A stretch of 64,000 nt of DNA from contig CM044874.1 of the NCBI GenBank assembly GCA_024500155.1, forward strand, positions 43,222,384-43,286,383, given 5' to 3'. The number at the start of each line of letters is the position of its first letter. Within the stretch, counting starts at the first letter, position 1. The notes below the pieces were generated by a model. It was not told where the DNA came from. It made no database searches and saw only the letters and a list, made by a program, of their open reading frames with translations. This document shows positions 45,812 to 58,054 of this stretch, piece by piece. A program made the position numbers and the translations under genes. The stretch comes from Chenopodium formosanum (Eukaryota; Streptophyta; Magnoliopsida; Caryophyllales; Amaranthaceae).

Positions 45812-47531
45812 TGATCTGTGCCATTTACGGCACCTTTAGGCTATGTTTTCTTTATATTTCTATGCTCGTTTTTAGTCATTTATGTCGTGTTTTTAGTGAA
45901 TAATTCTTTATTTGCGTGTTTATGTGTTAGTTTAGAGAAATGCGTGCTTTTAAAGGTTTTCTTATTATTTTATTCATTTCTCGGCTATTTCCCTCGCTTC
46001 TCCGTTTGTTTGACTTGTTTTGTAGGTGTGTCGAGATTCCCGGGATTTAATCATCAAGGAGGGAGCTCAAGTGCATTCAAGGAATTTAATGGAGCCAAGT
46101 TAGGGAAGCCAAGCACGCAAGTCCAGCCAATCCAAGAAACAAAGGAAAATGAAGGCTTGCAAAGTATCAAAAAGGACCTTTGTGCATTGTTTCGTTCATA
46201 TCTCGAGTTCTACAAATTGGATTTAGGTGATTCAAGTTGGGTTGGAAACTAGACTTGAATAGCTTTCCAATTATAGGTCACACGCCTTCATACAATTAAT
46301 AGATTATAAGTTATAGCCTTCCACAGTTGTCCCTGCAAATCTGCCGCAACCTATTTCTGCCGATTTTGGGCAATAAGTCCCCGAGGGCTGGCCGCGGGCT
46401 CCCTGCAGGCGCAATCCTTGGCCCCACGGGCGCAGGATTTGGCCGCGGGCGCGGCTTCTGGTGGTCCGTTCCCCTCCGCGGGCGCGACCGATTTCTTCGA
46501 GGGCGCGGGCTTCCGGGTCTTTTACGATTTTAAGAATTTTTCTACTTTTGTTTATAGATAGTTTTTGGGGGTTTATGATGATTATTCATTTATGTAATTC
46601 TTAGTCTTAGAATAGTTTTCTCTCTCATAGGTTGAGAGCTTATCTCTCTAGATTAGGCTAGATTAGGAGTAGTTTTAGAGAGAGAAAGTGAAGGATTTCA
46701 ATGGTGATTGAGAGATTGAAGAAACAAGGGTGACAATTGTGTTCAAGATCTGATCTTCTATATTATCAATGAGCAGTCTTAACTCTATCTCACCTTATTG
46801 TTTTATTCAATTTCATGTTTGTTTGAATTGATTTTGATGTTTAATGCTTTTTTAGTGTATTTGTTCATGATATTTTGTGAATTCTTGATTTCTTTAGTTG
46901 ATTTATGATTAGATGATGATGTTAGAGTATTTGTTGGCTAGGAATTGGGTGAAACTTGTATAATTGATTAATTGTGATTAATTTGGGAATTGTGTTGATT
47001 GATTGTTGAGATTAAAGTGATTAATGTAGGTTGGCATGTGTGTAATTCGATTAGTCCTCAAGAATTAGGCTAGATTGCATTGTAATTGCTAATGATACGA
47101 ATAATTGATTTAGTAATTGCAATTATCGATTGGTTTTGATTGTGATTCTCTTAGTTTGTTATTCATAGTGAACCCTAGCTTAACAATTAGGAGATAGATC
47201 TTTGATTCCAATTGATTTCTCTTATCATTAGTTTTTCACAACCTTTGATTAGCATGCTCTTCTCAAGTTGTATCAATTAACATGATTACTTGTTAATCCC
47301 CGTTCCTAGTGTTTTATTTTTTTTGTTACTTGTTTCGTTAGTTGTTAAGTGTTACATCTTACATTTAATTTTGACTTGTCTTAGGCGCTTAATTGAAAGT
47401 GCTTGTGCATTACCGTTCCTTTGGGTTCAACCCTTGACTTACCTCTATACTCGTATTTAGGTGTGTTAAGTGTTTATAAATTTAGTTTGACCGAGGGAAG
47501 ATTAGATAAAGACCTAGTTTTCCACTCGTCA
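45812..47531 (+). repeat. 5' LTR of element E
   Basis: Starts TGATCTGTGCC and ends ACTCGTCA. GC-rich words (gccgcgggcgcgg and relatives, 46375-46515) precede a TATA-like tttatagata (46551-46560). The end matches the F LTR end at 61921. Confidence 0.9.
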
Positions 47532-47534
47532 AAA

Positions 47535-47554
47535 TGGCGTCCTTGCCGGGGAAC
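47535..47554 (+). other. Primer binding site of element E
   Basis: TGGCGTCCTTGCCGGGGAAC, three bases after the LTR. It is one base from the Athila-type TGGCGCCGTTGCCGGGGA pattern in its core, a tRNA-Asp type site. Confidence 0.85.
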
Positions 47555-47802
47555 GGTGTCTATGTTTGAATTTTTTGATTTCTTGAGTCTAAGTATTTGT
47601 GTATACTTTTCTTTTATTTGATTTTTGTTTCTTTAGTGAAAAAATGGCATATCTATCATTTCCTCAATTTGAAAATGATCCTTTTTGTGAATATTTTAAT
47701 AGGCTATAAGGATTTTTAAATTATAATTGTTGTAGTCTTTGGGAGGCTTGTGAGATTTGTTATTATGGTTTGAATGAGTAAACTAGGGATAAATTTGAAT
47801 GC

Positions 47803-49434
47803 ATGCATAATGGTGAATTTAGACCATTGTCAATTGATGATGCTTGGGGTTTTTATGTTTGGTTTACTAGGGATGTTTATGATAGGGGTAATCATGATTC
47901 TAATATTGATATGCAATGTGTTGATTCTTATTATATTAGCATGAATTCCCATGATTTGTCACATGATCCCTTAAGTGAACCTAGAATACATGATTTCAAC
48001 TTTATTTCTCCTTTTGTTCATGATGATGAAGTGCATGCTCAAGTTGATGCTAATGGTGTGTTTCAATATTCTTCATTATTTACCATGCCTTCTTGTGATG
48101 TGCTTCATTCCCTTGATGATGAATCTCGTGTGTTTTATTGTGCCCCCACTCCCCAATGTGATTTATATGCTCATGACCTTAATGTTGATTCTTCCAATCT
48201 TGGTTGTACTTCTTCTTCCCTTATTGAGCCTCAACCTTCTACATCTTTTGAATCTCTTGTTGATATATTTGAGTCTCAAATTAGGTGCATTGAGCTTGAT
48301 AATGAGCTTAGGCCTAGTAAGGAGATGATTCTTAATTCTATTAGAGGTCAATTAGAGATAATGAAAAAGAATGAGGAGAGTATTGAGGAGGAAAAGAGAA
48401 GAGGAGAAGAGTTAGAAAGCCAATTGTCATCCTTGATGCTTGTTTGTGAAAAATCCCAATTTAATGAGTGTGTTAAGGATGATGATGATGATTTGGAGCA
48501 ACCAAGAGAGTGTGAGGATCCCATTGGTGAGCATTTGAATGATGGTGAAGGAGTTGAGAATGAAGAGATTGTTGATTTTGAAAATCCTAACCCTCTTTCC
48601 AATCTTGATGAGTCTCAAGTGCATGATTGTGATTCTTCTATTCATGAGTATTTGGACTCAATTGAGGTTATAACCAATGTGTTCTTTGAGTGTCAAATGA
48701 AAACCCATAGCCTTTTGAGTGAGTTCATTAAGAATGCTTCATGGGAGAGAGATGAGTTTGTAATAAATTTGCATCCATTCATGCATGGCTTTCGGATTTT
48801 AGGCTTTAAGGAAATTGAGGGAGTTGTTGTTCATGGTTGTAGAGAAGGGGATTATGTAGTTCCTCTTGGAAGTTGGATGTTTGAGGGAGATGATGATCAT
48901 GAGTGTTTTTCTTTTGAGGATTCCATGATTGATTTTCATGCTCTTATTGGTGATTTGAGGCATGGTGGTGAGGAAGAGTTCATTTGTGAGACCATAGCCC
49001 ATATTCCCTCCTCTCATGTCCCTTTTTCAAGCAATTTCAGCCATATTCCCTACACTCCTATTTCCCTCCCTTCTTTTGTCAATGAGCCTATTAGGGACCC
49101 ACTTGTCTATGATGATTTTTATGAAGCTCATTTGTCCCCAATTGAGGAAAAGGGTGATGTTGCCACCCAAAAATATTTTGAGGAGAGTTTCCCTTCTTTT
49201 TCTTCTTCTTCTTCTTCTTTTTCTTTTTCTTCACATTTTGTTGAATTTTCTTTTGATTCTTCGTCTTCCTTATCTTGGCATATCTCTCCTCATTTGCGTG
49301 CACTATCCTTGTTGCACGTACTCTTCCCGTCATTTGCCTACCTTCTCTCTTACGAAATGTGTAGTAGTGCATTTGAAAAGCTCTTGCGTGCGTTGAATTA
49401 TTATTTTACTAGAGCGGTCAAGCTTGGACCTTAA
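47803..49434 (+). CDS. Long gag-like ORF of element E (543 aa)
   Basis: The frame extends upstream to an ATG at 47644 (AYLSFPQFENDPF) but has two TAA stops there (about 47707 and 47779), so the open part starts at 47803. That N-terminus and DDAWGFYVWFTRDVYD resemble gag-like ORFs of large non-autonomous Athila relatives, from memory. Residues about 165-230 are charged and likely coiled coil (KKNEESIEEEKRRGEELESQ). Acidic runs (KDDDDDLE) and a Ser/Phe-rich tract near residue 470 follow. No zinc knuckle or protease motif is seen. It is the second-longest coding stretch in the window; function is unknown. Confidence 0.6.
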   Translation: MHNGEFRPLSIDDAWGFYVWFTRDVYDRGNHDSNIDMQCVDSYYISMNSHDLSHDPLSEPRIHDFNFISPFVHDDEVHAQVDANGVFQYSSLFTMPSCDVLHSLDDESRVFYCAPTPQCDLYAHDLNVDSSNLGCTSSSLIEPQPSTSFESLVDIFESQIRCIELDNELRPSKEMILNSIRGQLEIMKKNEESIEEEKRRGEELESQLSSLMLVCEKSQFNECVKDDDDDLEQPRECEDPIGEHLNDGEGVENEEIVDFENPNPLSNLDESQVHDCDSSIHEYLDSIEVITNVFFECQMKTHSLLSEFIKNASWERDEFVINLHPFMHGFRILGFKEIEGVVVHGCREGDYVVPLGSWMFEGDDDHECFSFEDSMIDFHALIGDLRHGGEEEFICETIAHIPSSHVPFSSNFSHIPYTPISLPSFVNEPIRDPLVYDDFYEAHLSPIEEKGDVATQKYFEESFPSFSSSSSSFSFSSHFVEFSFDSSSSLSWHISPHLRALSLLHVLFPSFAYLLSYEMCSSAFEKLLRALNYYFTRAVKLGP

Positions 49435-51700
49435 GCAAGCCTTTCTCGAGAAGTAACCCGGCTTTAGATTAGATTTTCATTTGCTTTTTAGAATAAATTT
49501 TCTCTCATGGAAATGTTTGTGTGCCTTTTGCTAGGTACATGACTTGATATACTTTGGTGCTTCGATTTGGATCAAGAATCAAGGAAGTTTGACTCCTATT
49601 TTTGCTAGCATATGGAAGGCAAGGTTCAATTCTTGAGGAAATTAGTTTTGAAAAATTAATTTGGGTCATTTGCGGGTATTTACACCCACCTAAGTCCGGT
49701 AATATCTTTCCTTGCTTTCTCTCTCTCATGGTTGATGCCTTGTTGGACATGTGTTGGTATTGTTGGATAATTCTCCTTGTTTTCCCCTCCCATCAATTAT
49801 TTGATTTATGTTTGAGTGTAATGTCTCATTCAAGTTTGGGGGAGGGTATTATATTATATTTGATGGGATGTTGATTTATATATGTCATGCACCTTTGTAT
49901 ATGCTTTTCCATGTTCTTTAATTTTGAAAACTCCAAAAAGATTTTTGTTTCTATCAAGGTAAATTTGCAATGTGTCTTGTTTTGTTCTTGCTTTGGACAT
50001 AATAACATTTGGACTTGTATACTTGAATGCTTTTCTTCCTAAATGGTAGTGGTGTGCACGGTTTGAGATTACGTTTGGTTGATTCTAGGATAAAGCATGC
50101 TAAGGTAGTTGTCTAGAACTAGGGGGATCATGAAGCCAGATTCTACTTGTTTGTGGCATGTTCGGTAGTTGCTCCCTATCTTCGATTTGACAACCTTAGT
50201 GAGTTTTTGCTACAACCATGTGAGATTCATACTTTTACAAGCTTTCAACATATTCTTGTATGAGCGTCAAGGATCCTTGACTTTTGCAAACCTAATCTAG
50301 AATATTAACGTATGATTCCTAAGACCGAGACAGAACCACCTAGGGAGGACAAAGGCATCTTTTCGGGGAGGTATTTTTCCTTTTTCTAGGATAGTGTCCT
50401 TCTTTTTACTTTTGGTTTTTGGGATACATTTGCCTACTTCCTAGCCCTTTGAGCCTTTTTCCCTTCTTTTCATGCCACATGTTTAGATCTTGAGCCTTTT
50501 GTTTCATTTTCATTTTCATCTTTGGGTTTTTGTGAAGCAAATGGTCATCTTTGGAGATTGTGGTATATAAGTTTGGTTATTGGTTCAAAATGAAAGCAAG
50601 ATCGTGTTTTGTGTATATTTTGTGAATAATGGCAAGTGAATATATGAAAAAGGCGTCCAAAGTAAAAAAAAAAAAAAAAAAAAAAGGCAAGGACAAAGCA
50701 AGTGCAAAGTTGAAAAAGCCGTCCAAAGTTAAAAGAGGCGAGGACAAAGCACTAATAAAGAAAAATAAAAAAAAAAGTGAAAAATGCAAAAAAAAAATTA
50801 TGTGAGTATTCTCCCTTTTTGAGCATTGAGGAAAATGCTCCATTTATGCTTGGGGGGAAGAGTTCTCATGCTTTTTTGTGTATATGTTTGTGATCTTATC
50901 TTTGAATAAGCTTGGGGGTGTTGGTGCTTTTTTTTGGTGCTAACTTGATTATGGTGATGAGAGTTGATCTCCCTTTGCTTCCCTAATTAGGAAAACCACC
51001 AAATTTTAAATTTTAGCCTACCTTAACCCTTTTTGCATTACGTTACAACCTTTGAGAAGACCTTTTGACCTAGGGGTTGAGTCATTTATTGGTGGAGGGA
51101 ATCATGGGTTATAGCCTAAGGAAAGGGGATGCGAAGTCAAGATGTCGAGTAGACCAAAAATTTGATCTTTTTCCGGTTCCTTCGCGGAATCTATGAGATG
51201 CTCACTAAGGGGAGATATGAGATTAGTAGGGGGAACACGGTAAGACCGTTTGGGATGAAAGTGAAGTGTGATAAATAGTTCTTATTCTTAGCATATTTAT
51301 GTTTCAATCAACCTTAGGTATCTTTGAGCGTGCACTCCCTTACTTGCTTAGAAAGATTTGCACTCACTTGTGCTTGTACATTTGCAAAAGTCCTTTCATG
51401 AACATTTATTTGCTTTTCTTGTATTTTGGTTTCATTTTCATGCTTTGCCTTGTTTGTATTAATATCAGATTTATAGGTTAATCTCTTAGGAAACCTTTAC
51501 GAGAGCATCACCGTCCTCTAGGGCGATCTAGGGGTTTAAATGGCTTGTCTTTAGTTGCTAAAATTGACTGTGATTCCTACTAAAGTTAGTTAGTGTATAT
51601 TCCCATCTTCTCTAGTTTTCTTGATTCTTTCATTGCTTGAATAATGTATTCATTTTTCCCTTGGGTTGGATTTTGTTTTGTTCGAGGACGAGCAAAAGTT
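49435..51700. other. E 3' internal region with repeated G-tracts
   Basis: No gene. An A run with repeated aggacaaagca phrases lies at 50660-50800. Polypurine-like tracts occur at about 49842 (aagtttgggggaggg), 50861 (cttggggggaagag), 50911 (agcttgggggtgttg), and then the true tract. Repeated polypurine tracts in one internal region are unusual. Confidence 0.6.
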
Positions 51701-51715
51701 TAGCTTGGGGGAATT
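51701..51715 (+). other. Polypurine tract of element E
   Basis: tagcttgggggaatt immediately before LTR start TGATCC, preceded by the Athila-like phrase gttcgaggacgagcaaaag. Confidence 0.85.
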
Positions 51716-53323
51716 TGATCCGTGCCATTTATGGCACCTTTAGGCTATGTTTTCTTTATATTTTAGGGAATAATGCTTGATTTGCGTGTTAGTTTAGAGA
51801 AATGCGTGCTTTTAATGATTTTCTTATTATTTTATTCATTTCTCGGCTATTTCCCTCACTTCTCCATTTGTTTAACTTGTTTTGTAGGTGTGTCGAGATT
51901 CCTGGGATTTAATCATCAAGGAGGGAGCTCAAGTTCATTCAAGGAATTTAACGGAGCAAAGTTAGGGGAGCCAAGCACGCAAGTCAAGCCAATCCAAGAA
52001 ATAAAGGAAAATGAAGGCTTGCAAAGTATCAAAAAGGACCTTTGTGTATTGTTTTGGCCATATCTCTAGTTTTACAAATTGGATTGAGGTGATTAATGTT
52101 GGGTGGGAAACTAGACTTGAATAGCTTTCCAAAGTTGCCCCTTCAAATCTGCTGCAACCTATTTCTGCCGATTTTAGGCAATAAGTCCCCGAGGGCTGGA
52201 TGCAGGCTCCCCGCGGGCGCGGACCATAGCCCTGCGGGCGCCGATTTTGGCCTCCGGCACGGCTTTTGGGTGTCCGTTCTCCTCCACGAGCGCGGCCGAT
52301 TTCCTTGAGGGCGCGGGCTTCCGGGTCTTTTACGATTTTAAGCTTCTTTTCTCCTTTTTTTATAGATAGTTTTTGGGGGTTTTTGATGAATATTCATTCA
52401 TGTAATTCTAAGTCTTCGAATAGTTTTCTCTCTCTTAGGTTGAGAGCTTCTCTCTCTAGATTAGGCTAGATTAGGAGTAGTTTTAGAGAGAGAAAGTGAA
52501 GGATTTTAATGGTGATTGAGAGATTGAAGATACAAGGGTGACAATTGTGTTTAAGATCTTCTCTATTATCAATGAGCATTCTTAACTCTATCTCACCTTA
52601 TTGCTTTATTCAATTTCATGTTTGTTTTAATTTATTTTGATGTTTAATGCTTGTTTAGTGTATTTGCTCATGATATTTTGTAAATTCTTTATTTCTTTAG
52701 TTGATTGTTGATTAGATGATGATGTTAGGGTAGTTGTTGGCTTGTTATTAGGTGAAACTTGTATGATTGTTTAATTTGGGAATTGTGTTGATTGATTGTT
52801 GAGATTAAAGTGATTAATGTAGGTTTGCATGTGTGTAATTCGATTAGGCCTCAAGAATTATGCTTGATTGCATTGTAATTGCTAATGATACGAACAATTG
52901 ATTTAGTAATTGCAATTATCGATTGGTTATGATTGTGATTCTCTTAGTTTGTTAGTCATAGTGAACCCTAGCTTAACAATTAGGAGATAGCTCTATGATT
53001 TCAATTGATTGCTCTTATTATTAGTTTTTCACAACCTTTGATTTACATGCTCTTCTCAAGTTGTTGCAATTGACATGATTACTTGTTGATCCCCGTTCCT
53101 AGTGTTTTATTTGTTTGGTTACTTGTTTCGTTAGTTGTTATTGTTACATCTTACCTTCAATTTTGACCTAGCTTAGGCGCTTAATTGAAGGTTCTTGAAC
53201 ATTACCGTTCCTTTGGGTTCAACCCTTGACTTGCCTCTATACTCGTATTTAGGTTTGTTAAGTGTTTATAAATTTAGTTTGACCTAGGGAAGATTAGATA
53301 ACGACCTAGTTTTCCACTTGTCA
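51716..53323 (+). repeat. 3' LTR of element E
   Basis: TGATCCGTGCC to CACTTGTCA. Matches 45812-47531 with indels, including the GC-rich word patch (52190-52320). Confidence 0.9.
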
Positions 53324-53328
53324 ACCCC

Positions 53329-56109
53329 CTTGTCAAGGAAGTATTGGTTGAGTTCCATGATAACTTTTCCAATGATCTCCCCCCCCGGTTTGCCACCTAT
53401 TAGGGGAATTGAGCATCAAATCATTCTTATTCCCGGATCACAACTCCTAATAGCCCGGCTTATAGGTGTACCTCCGATGAAGCAAGAGAGCTTCAAAGAC
53501 AAGTTGGTGAGTTGATTAAAAGAGGATTTGTGAGGAAATCCCTTAGCCCTTGTTCGGTTCCGGCTCTTTTTGTTCCTAAAAAGGATGGTACATGGAGGAT
53601 GTGTGTGGATAATAGGGCCATCAATAACATTACCATCAATTATCGCTTCCCTATTCCCCGGCTTGATGTTATGCTTGATGAGTTATATTGTTCCAAGGTG
53701 TTTTCGAAGATTGACTTGAGGATGGGGTACCATCAAATTCGCATGCGTGAAGGAGATGAGTGGAAGACCGCTTTCAAGACAAACCAAGGCTTGTATGAGT
53801 GGCTAGTCATGCCATTTGGGCTCTCTAATGCTCCTAGCACTTTCATAAGGCACATGAATGAGGTACTTCGCCCCTTCATTGGTAAATTTGTTGTTATTTA
53901 TTTTGATGACATACTTGTTTATAGAAAATGTGAACTTGATCATGTTAAACATTTGAGGTAAGTATTTGAAATATTGAGAAGTAGGCGGCTTTTTGCCAAG
54001 TTGGAAAAGTGAACTTTTATGGTGGATAGTATTGTTTTTCTTGGCTATGTGATTTCAAATGTAGGGATCTCAATGGACCCTAGTAAAGTGGAGGCCATTC
54101 AATATTGGCATACTCCTACTACTCTCAATCAAGTTAGGAGTTTCCATGGACTAGCTTCCTTCTATCGAAGGTTTGTGAAGAATTTTAGCACTATTTTGGC
54201 CCCGGTGACCGAATGCATGAAGAAGGGTACTTTTTAGTCGACACCATCGGCTCAAAAGGCTTTTGAGACCCTCAAGAAGAAATTGTATGAGGCTCCAATC
54301 TTATCTCTTCCGAATTTAGATCAACCCTTTGAAGTTGAATGTGATGCTAGTGGGGTTGGAGTTGGAGCGGTTCTTGTGCAAGGAGGGAGGCCGGTTGCCT
54401 ATTTTAGTGAGAATCTTTGTGGAGCAAGAATGAGGTATAGTACCTATGACAAGGAGTTCTATGCTATTGTGAGGGCTCTTGATCATTGGTCACATTTCTT
54501 GAGGCCTAGACCATTTGTACTACACTCTGATCATGAATCTCCCAAGTACATCAATGGTTCTCATAAACTGAATCCAAGGCATGCCAAATGGGTTGAATTC
54601 CTCCAATCATTCACTTTCTCTTCTAAGTACAATGAAGGGAAGAGCAATGTTGTTGTCGATGCTCTTTTTATGAGGCATTATATGATCACTATTCTTGATG
54701 CAAAGTTTTTATAGTTTGAGTTGCTAAAAGAGTTGTATCGCGATGATGAGGATTTTGGTGGGTTGATGAAGAAGTGTGAGGAAGGGGTCGATGGCTCTTT
54801 CATGGTGCAAGAGGGTTTCCTTTTCAAGAGAAACAAGCTTTGTGTTCCGAAATGCTCTCATCGACAGTTGCTTGTTAAGGAAACTCATCAAGGAGGACCA
54901 GCCGAACACTTTGGGGTTGCAAAAACATATGAAATTCTTCGAGAGCACTTTTATTGGCCCAAGATGTTTGGTGATGTGCAAGATGTCATAGCTCGTGGTT
55001 GGGATTGTCACAAGGAAAAGAGTTAATACCGTGAAGGACTCTACTCTCCTTTTCCAGTCCCTAGTCAGCCTTAGGATGATCTTAGTATTGATTTTGTGGT
55101 TGCTCTCCCTCGCACTCAAAGGCAAAATGATTCCGTGTTTGTTGTGGTTGATCATTTTAGCAAAATGGCTCACTTCATTCCTTGCCACAAGACCGATGAC
55201 GCTTCTCATGTGGCTACCTTGTTCTTTAGAAAAGTGGTGAAGCTTCATGGCATTCAAAAAAGTATTGTGTCGGACCGTGATCCAAAGTTCTTGAGCTACT
55301 TTTGGAAGACTTTGTGGAAGTTTGTGAGAACCAAGCTCTTGTCTAGTACCTCTACTCACCCTCAAACTGATGGCCAAACCGAGGTGACTAACCGTACCAT
55401 GTCCACCGTTCTCCGAGCTATCATTAGCAAACACATGAAATATTGGGATCTTAAGCTACCTCAAGTTGAATTTGCTTACAACCGCTCTCATTGCATAGCT
55501 ACCGGGAAGACACCATTTGAAGTAGTGTATGGCTTCAATCCCCGCCTACCACTTGACTTGTTGCCTAGTATCCCTCAAGAGGAGTTGAGCTTTGAGAAAA
55601 AAGATAGAGTGGAAACGATGAAAAAGCTTCATTAAGATGTCAAGAAGAGAATTGAGAAGACAAATGAGAGTTATAAGGCAAGAGCAAACAAATTCAAGAA
55701 GCCAAGGGAATTCCATGTAGGTGATCTTGTGTGGCTCCGTCTTTGGAAGGAATGATTCCCGGCTAAGAGAAAGAACAAGCTCATGCCAAGATCCGAAGGC
55801 CCCTTTGAAGTTGTACAGAGAGTTGGACCTAATGCTTACAAGCTCAAACTACCGGGAGACTTTGGTGCTCATGCTACCATTAATGTTGGTGATCTTGCTC
55901 CTTTTCTTTTTGAAGATAATATTTGTGATGATGAACCTAAATTAAGGGCAATTCCTTTTGAAGAGGAGGGGTTTGACGCGGGTGCATGCAACTTAGTGGA
56001 AGAAGTGGAAGACTTGCCACGTGTCATGACACGAAGTCGGGCCAAGCTCCTTGGGGGTCACCTTTCAGGACTAACCATCATCACACTTGAAGAAGACAAG
56101 AATAATTAA
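53329..56109 (+). pseudogene. Reverse transcriptase, RNase H and integrase of element D
   Basis: Resumes after E. Reverse transcriptase: FVPKKDGTWRMCVDNRAINN and VIYFDDILVY (about 53892-53920). RNase H: FEVECDASGVGVGAVL, YSTYDKEFYAIVRAL. Integrase: HFGVAKTYEILREHFYWPKM with GWDCH where the first Cys of the CxxC pair is lost; VVVDHFSKMAHF, VSDRDPKF and GQTEVTNRT carry the catalytic D, D and E. The C-terminal GPFEVV domain is followed by TRSRAKLLGG. Stops near 53959, 54010, 54235, 54712, 55024, 55072, 55633 and 55756. The frame runs 136 bp into the 3' LTR to a stop at 56107. Confidence 0.9.
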
Positions 56110-56649
56110 AGAGGTTCGACCGAACCTAGGAAGTCGGACCGAACCATTTTGTCAGTTTCCAACCTGATTTTCTCAGTTTTGCAACAGCGGTCGAACTCCA
56201 AAGGTTCGACCGAATCAGGAGCAGGACAGTATTACCGAACTTACCCAGAGTTCAGCCGAACCTACCCCCATGTTCGACCGAACTTACCCAGAGTTTGGCC
56301 GAACCTTTTCCCGTTTTCTTGTCATTTTGTGCGAACTATTTAAGTTGTTTTAAGACGTTTTGTATCTCAATTAATGTTGAACTTTGCTTGATTTTGTAAT
56401 CAAAGAGACTTTAATTTCTCTCTTTACCATAATATTTGTGATTATCTTGCTTTCTTTGTGATTGCTCCCTTGTAATCTTTTTGGTTACACCTTAATCCTA
56501 GCTTTACTTGGTGTTAGCTTTGATTAAGATCCCTATTTCATATATCTTGGTGATTGTTGAGATAGGTTTATCTTGTTTTGTTGGTTTGAACTTGTAGTTA
56601 TTTGATTTCTCCTCCCTTTTTCTTGGGTTTTGTTGGTTATTTCATATCA
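55974..56649 (+). repeat. 3' LTR of element D
   Basis: TGACGCGG to CATATCA, matching 43394-44063. The end of pol overlaps its first 136 bp. Carries the GTTCGACCGAAC words. Confidence 0.9.
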
Positions 56650-56654
56650 CCTAT

Positions 56655-56775
56655 TGGAGTTAACAATCTCCTTGATCGTTAAGGGGTGTAACCTTCACCC
56701 TGTGAACGGTTTACAAGTTCCTAAAACTTGTTGGAGACTCTTTTACTCTATCTTCCTTCCCTTTGGACGCCACCA
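56655..56775 (+). repeat. B2 3' LTR, last part
   Basis: Continues the LTR interrupted at 43393: ggagttaacaatctc and gtgaacggtttacaagttcc match the terminal part of the solo LTR (reverse complement of 3240-3370). It ends near GACGCCACCA. Confidence 0.75.
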
Positions 56776-58040
56776 TGATTTAGTGTATGATCACAGTGGG
56801 GTCCAAGTTTGGGGTAATGCTTGAAATATTCCCTCCAACTGTCATTCAAAAACTCACTACCAAAATCAAACAATCCCAAATTTACACAATCACCACCAAT
56901 TCAAATCAACAATTGCTTTCCAACCATACACCAATCACAATGAAACCAATACCTAATGCTCAACAATATCAATATCACACTACCAAAAATCCGACCTCAA
57001 CAATTCTCAATAATCATGCCCAATTTAGCTACAAAAACATCAAACAACACAATGTGAGGCAATAAAAATCACCAACAATGTATATAATTAACCAAAATTC
57101 AACATCAATCTTCAAAATCACAAAAATTTATACTACTACTATTAACAACCATCAACAATCTAATACTTGCAACTATATGACATAATTATGCAATTAAGAG
57201 TAAAAGAAGATGTTTATATCATACAAGATGCAAGATTGAACAAGTTTTGGATACCAATTCCCTTAAAAACGAAAAAGCTCCAATTTGCTTCAACAATGGA
57301 TGAAAGAGATTGAAGGTTGAAATGGATGGAAGTAGTGTATTCTTTGTTGAAAAGGATGAAAATGTGGGAAGATTTAATGATTTTAGATTGAAAATTGGTT
57401 GATTGTGTGATAAAATTTTATGAGAGAGGTTAGGGTTTTTGCGGCTTTGAGAGTGAGATGAGAGAGGATGCGTTTGAGTATGATAGGGAAGAAGGAGAAA
57501 TGAGGAAAATAAAGGGGAAAAAAGAAGGTAAAGGCACGGCTACAGGGGTGCGCGCCTGCGCGGCTGAGCTATGCGCCTGCGCTCGTGTTGCGCGCGGCCA
57601 CGCCTTCCCCTGGAGCGCCAGCGCCATATAGAGAAACTCGGCTTTTTGCTTCTTTGGTGTGTTCATTTGTGGGCTTATTGTTCAATATCATCTCGGGATT
57701 TTTGAACCCATCATAATGATAAGTTTCTAAACATGAAGAATGTGGGTTCAACATCTCTAAAATTTTGATAGCACCCTAATGAACTCACCAAATTCAAATT
57801 TTCTTCAAATTTTAGCACAATTTCCCTATCTTACCTCACTAATATTTCTTACCCTTGTTACCTAAAAATATGATAAAATCGAACATACATCACATCGAAA
57901 ACCGCAAAACACTTATCCATTGCTCGTGCTCAATTTAATTAATCCATTTCCATGAATTTACCATATAATTCCAAAAGAAAAACAAGTGAAAGAAAAGAAA
58001 ATAAAGGAAAGAACATTAAGAAAATAGAAATTAAAAGAAA
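56776..58040 (-). other. Non-coding 3' part of Athila-like remnant F
   Basis: No gene. It is C/A-rich on the plus strand (56830-57180). A patch of gcgcctgcgc words (57540-57620) lies in minus-strand sense upstream of a pyrimidine-rich tract (57530-57440), like a promoter with leader. No LTR boundary is recognised. Confidence 0.4.
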
Positions 58041-58054
58041 AAGGTTAGAAATCT

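Larger units (their letters stand above)
45812..53323 (+). mobile_element. Element E: Athila-like, non-autonomous
   Basis: LTRs 45812-47531 and 51716-53323; target duplication ACCCC at 45807-45811 and 53324-53328. Athila-type primer site and polypurine tract. The 4.2 kb internal region holds one long gag-like ORF and no protease, reverse transcriptase or integrase, so it would need a helper. The LTRs differ by over 100 bp in length, so the insertion is not recent. Confidence 0.9.
43394..56649 (+). mobile_element. Element D: chromovirus-like Ty3/gypsy element, split by E
   Basis: LTRs 43394-44063 and 55974-56649; target duplication CCTAT at 43389-43393 and 56650-56654; Met-type primer site. 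Gag and protease (44200-45811), then after the inserted element E, reverse transcriptase, RNase H and integrase (53329-56109). Without E it is about 5.7 kb. Domain order and the YFDDIL and TRSRAK motifs fit a chromovirus (Reina/CRM type); I cannot decide which. Many stops make it inactive. Confidence 0.88.

Noticed and set aside
49091..49372. Lys-rich 93-aa minus-strand ORF
   Set aside because: Complement of the Ser/Phe-rich tract (TCT/TTC repeats) in the E ORF.
47975..49396. Leu-rich and Ser-rich ORFs in other frames of the E gag-like gene
   Set aside because: Out-of-frame shadows of the 543-aa ORF.
54724..55434. 236-aa minus-strand ORF
   Set aside because: Mirror frame of the element D RNase H/integrase coding region; no motif of its own.
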